64,000 bases of DNA from contig WUJK01000001.1 of assembly GCA_011317545.1 (NCBI GenBank), forward strand, positions 1,364,001-1,428,000, in the 5' to 3' direction. Origin of the DNA: Coniella vitis. Lineage: Eukaryota; Ascomycota; Sordariomycetes; Diaporthales; Schizoparmaceae. The first letter of the stretch is position 1; each line of letters starts with the position of its first letter. Below are positions 62,131 through 64,000 of the stretch, piece after piece. Both the position numbers and the translations under genes were made by a program. Below the pieces are notes generated by a model. It did not search any database. It was not told the origin of the DNA and was given only the letters and a program-made list of their open reading frames with translations.

Positions 62131-64000
62131 TTATAAAGGGTATTTATAGATTACTAGGTATAGTCTGCTTTCTTAGAAATAGTTTATAAAGATTCTCTAT
62201 AAATAGTATCCTTACTATTATATATATAATAGGTATAATACGGTCTATTATTCTATAAGAAAGCGGGTTTAATTAAGATCTTATATTATTAACTACTAGG
62301 GTAGTTTATAGCTATATTATAGGCTATCTAGGGCTAAAATACGTTAAACTATATATAGTCGATTACTTAATATATAGCGTTACTAAGGGCGTATAGCGTA
62401 GTATAACGGTCGGCGGGAGTATCTAGGGTAAGGGTAATTAAGCCGGGAAGTAATTATAATAAGCCTATAATATTAAGGGCGTACTCCTACTTATAAATAG
62501 TATTAATATTAATAATAATAATAGTAGCTATAATAGCTTAGCGCTAATATTATTAGGGCTAATATTATAGTTAGTATTATTACTACTAGCAGTAGCGGGG
62601 TAGGATATAATAGGGGCGCTTCTAGGGCTATATAACCGGCTCTATCTCCTCCTTAAACTTACTAGACGATTCGGCGAAGCCCTCCGCTAATACTTTATTA
62701 TAAGCCTCCTTAGCTATACGAATAATAGTACGGTAAAGGGCATTATCCTTACCCTCCTATAGGGCGTTATATAACTAGTAGCTAACGGTTACTAGGTAGT
62801 TAACTAAAGGGGTATAGCTCTTACGCTAATAGCGCTAATAGCGGGTATTACCCTCGATATCCTAATAATCGCTAAGCGATTTACCGGTAATTATTAAAAC
62901 TAGATACTACTCGTAAGTTATATCGCGCTAGGTTACGATATAATAGCTACTAGGAGTAGTTTTGCTAGCCTTCTATATCTTCTTACGCTTAATAGGGGTA
63001 ATAGGAGTAATAGCTTTACCCTTATTCTTAGTAATACTAATTTTCTTCTTACTAGTTTTAACCTTAGGCTAAGTACTAATAATAGTAATAGCGTTAATAG
63101 TATAGGTAGTATAAGGAGGGTTAGCCTTAATAAGAGCTATAATCTTAATAGCCCTAGCTTTAATATTACTATTACTAATAATAGCGGTAGAACGCTGCTT
63201 CTTAATAATAGGAGTATTAATAGGAGTAGAGGTAAGTATAGGGCGTTTATTACTAGTATTACCGGCGGTAGTAATATAAGCGATACCGATATCGTTATCG
63301 TTACTATTACTACTACTATTACTACTATCGTTTATATAGGTATAATTAGTATTACTACTAGTAATATAGTTACTATTATTATTAGCCTTATCCTAATAAG
63401 CCTCCTTATTATCCTCCTCGGCGTTATTATTACTAGTATATATATTAGTAGTAGGCTCCTTATTGCTAGAGGTATCTTCGGCTTATTCCTAGCTATCTTA
63501 GAATAAGTATACCTTATCTTCGCTATTAGAATTATCCTTAATAGCCTCGGTACTACCCTTATCCTTATCCTCGAGCTTAAGGGTATTATTAAGGGCTTTT
63601 TATAGGATATCTTTATTACCCTTATCTTCGTTATAGATATAGTTATTACTATTAAGTACGTTAGCAGTCGGCTTTATAGCGCTATATAGGAGTACGCTAT
63701 ATATTACGGGGGCGGTACCCTTCTTAGTAGCTATAATCTTTATTAGCAAATATACCTATTAATAGTAGTTAATTAGTAGTATTAGAACTTAGCTTTAGTA
63801 TAATATACTATACTTATTATACTATTTATATAGGTATTTCGTAGGAAGGATATATTATTCTATAGTAACGCTAGATACGGTATTTATAGGAGCTTAGGCT
63901 AATTTATATAGATTAATAGGAGTATTATACGTTTCTTAGCTATATAGGTATTAGTAGTATTCGCGGTATAGCGCGCTTTAGCGTATTTAGCTATATAATA
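62080..64000 (-). pseudogene. Convergent antisense ORF at the LINE 3' end, copy 3 (cut by window end)
   Basis: Inverted counterpart of 31130-33050: C-terminal part overlapping ORF2 (about 62080-62500), Gln-rich linker (about 62500-62600), conserved core (about 62650-62950), Lys-rich part (about 62990-63080), low-complexity part, acidic part (about 63400-63600), and the N-terminal region running off the window. RIPped but collinear with the other copies. Confidence 0.5.

Noticed and set aside
1..64000. CRISPR array or bacterial operon
   Set aside because: No short regularly spaced repeats with spacers; introns, RIP signature and retrotransposons mark a fungal genome.

Overview
The window looks like DNA of a filamentous ascomycete (Pezizomycotina) with active or past repeat-induced point mutation (RIP). 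Two kinds of DNA alternate. About 8 kb (roughly 5.4-13.6 kb) has ordinary dinucleotide content, short GT-AG introns and intact genes. Nearly all the rest (1-5.2 kb and 13.6-64 kb) is AT-rich, has almost no CpA or TpG but keeps CpG, and consists of transposon corpses whose frames are broken by TAA/TAG where CAA, CAG or TGG is expected. That is the CpA-to-TpA signature of RIP. No species can be named from the sequence.

Layout. 1-5396: minus-strand Gypsy body, its 5' LTR and an inverted LTR fragment. 5397-13340: gene island with a complete five-exon Zn2Cys6 transcription-factor gene (5961-8398), a 3.7-kb spacer with at most decayed coding, and a secreted protein with three PAN/Apple-like modules (12189-13265). 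13341-21471: plus-strand Gypsy element with LTRs at both ends and a solo LTR inside (5-bp target duplication). 21472-26621: LTR pieces, a fragment of another Gypsy type, and a minus-strand Gypsy body carrying a solo Copia LTR. 26622-38508: two LINE copies (RT, RNase H; one also reaches the endonuclease and ORF1 regions) facing each other across a spacer, each with an unidentified ORF on the opposite strand at its 3' end. 38509-56667: Gypsy segments in both orientations, cut by a Copia LTR junction and by a young, nearly intact Copia element (44925-51008). 56668-64000: a third LINE copy with the same convergent ORF.

How it fits together. The same Gypsy family appears at least five times, with LTRs of 456-503 bp (TG...CA ends mutated to TA...TA). 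Each LTR carries a central cassette of about 100 bp that differs between copies. Between pol and the 3' LTR the copies carry a 72-nt tRNA-like sequence (seen in three) and a coiled-coil ORF antisense to pol that occurs in at least three unrelated types. The LINE family carries a long antisense ORF convergent with ORF2 in all three copies. The Copia element was inserted after most RIP: its two 628-bp LTRs differ at only two sites, both CpA/TpA. Its LTRs contain a conserved TTACGTAA plus TGACGTCA pair that could make it stress-responsive.

Limits: boundaries of RIPped elements not fixed by LTR ends or target duplications are approximate; ORF calls in RIPped DNA assume that in-frame TAA/TAG were CAA, CAG or TGG; no database search was possible.
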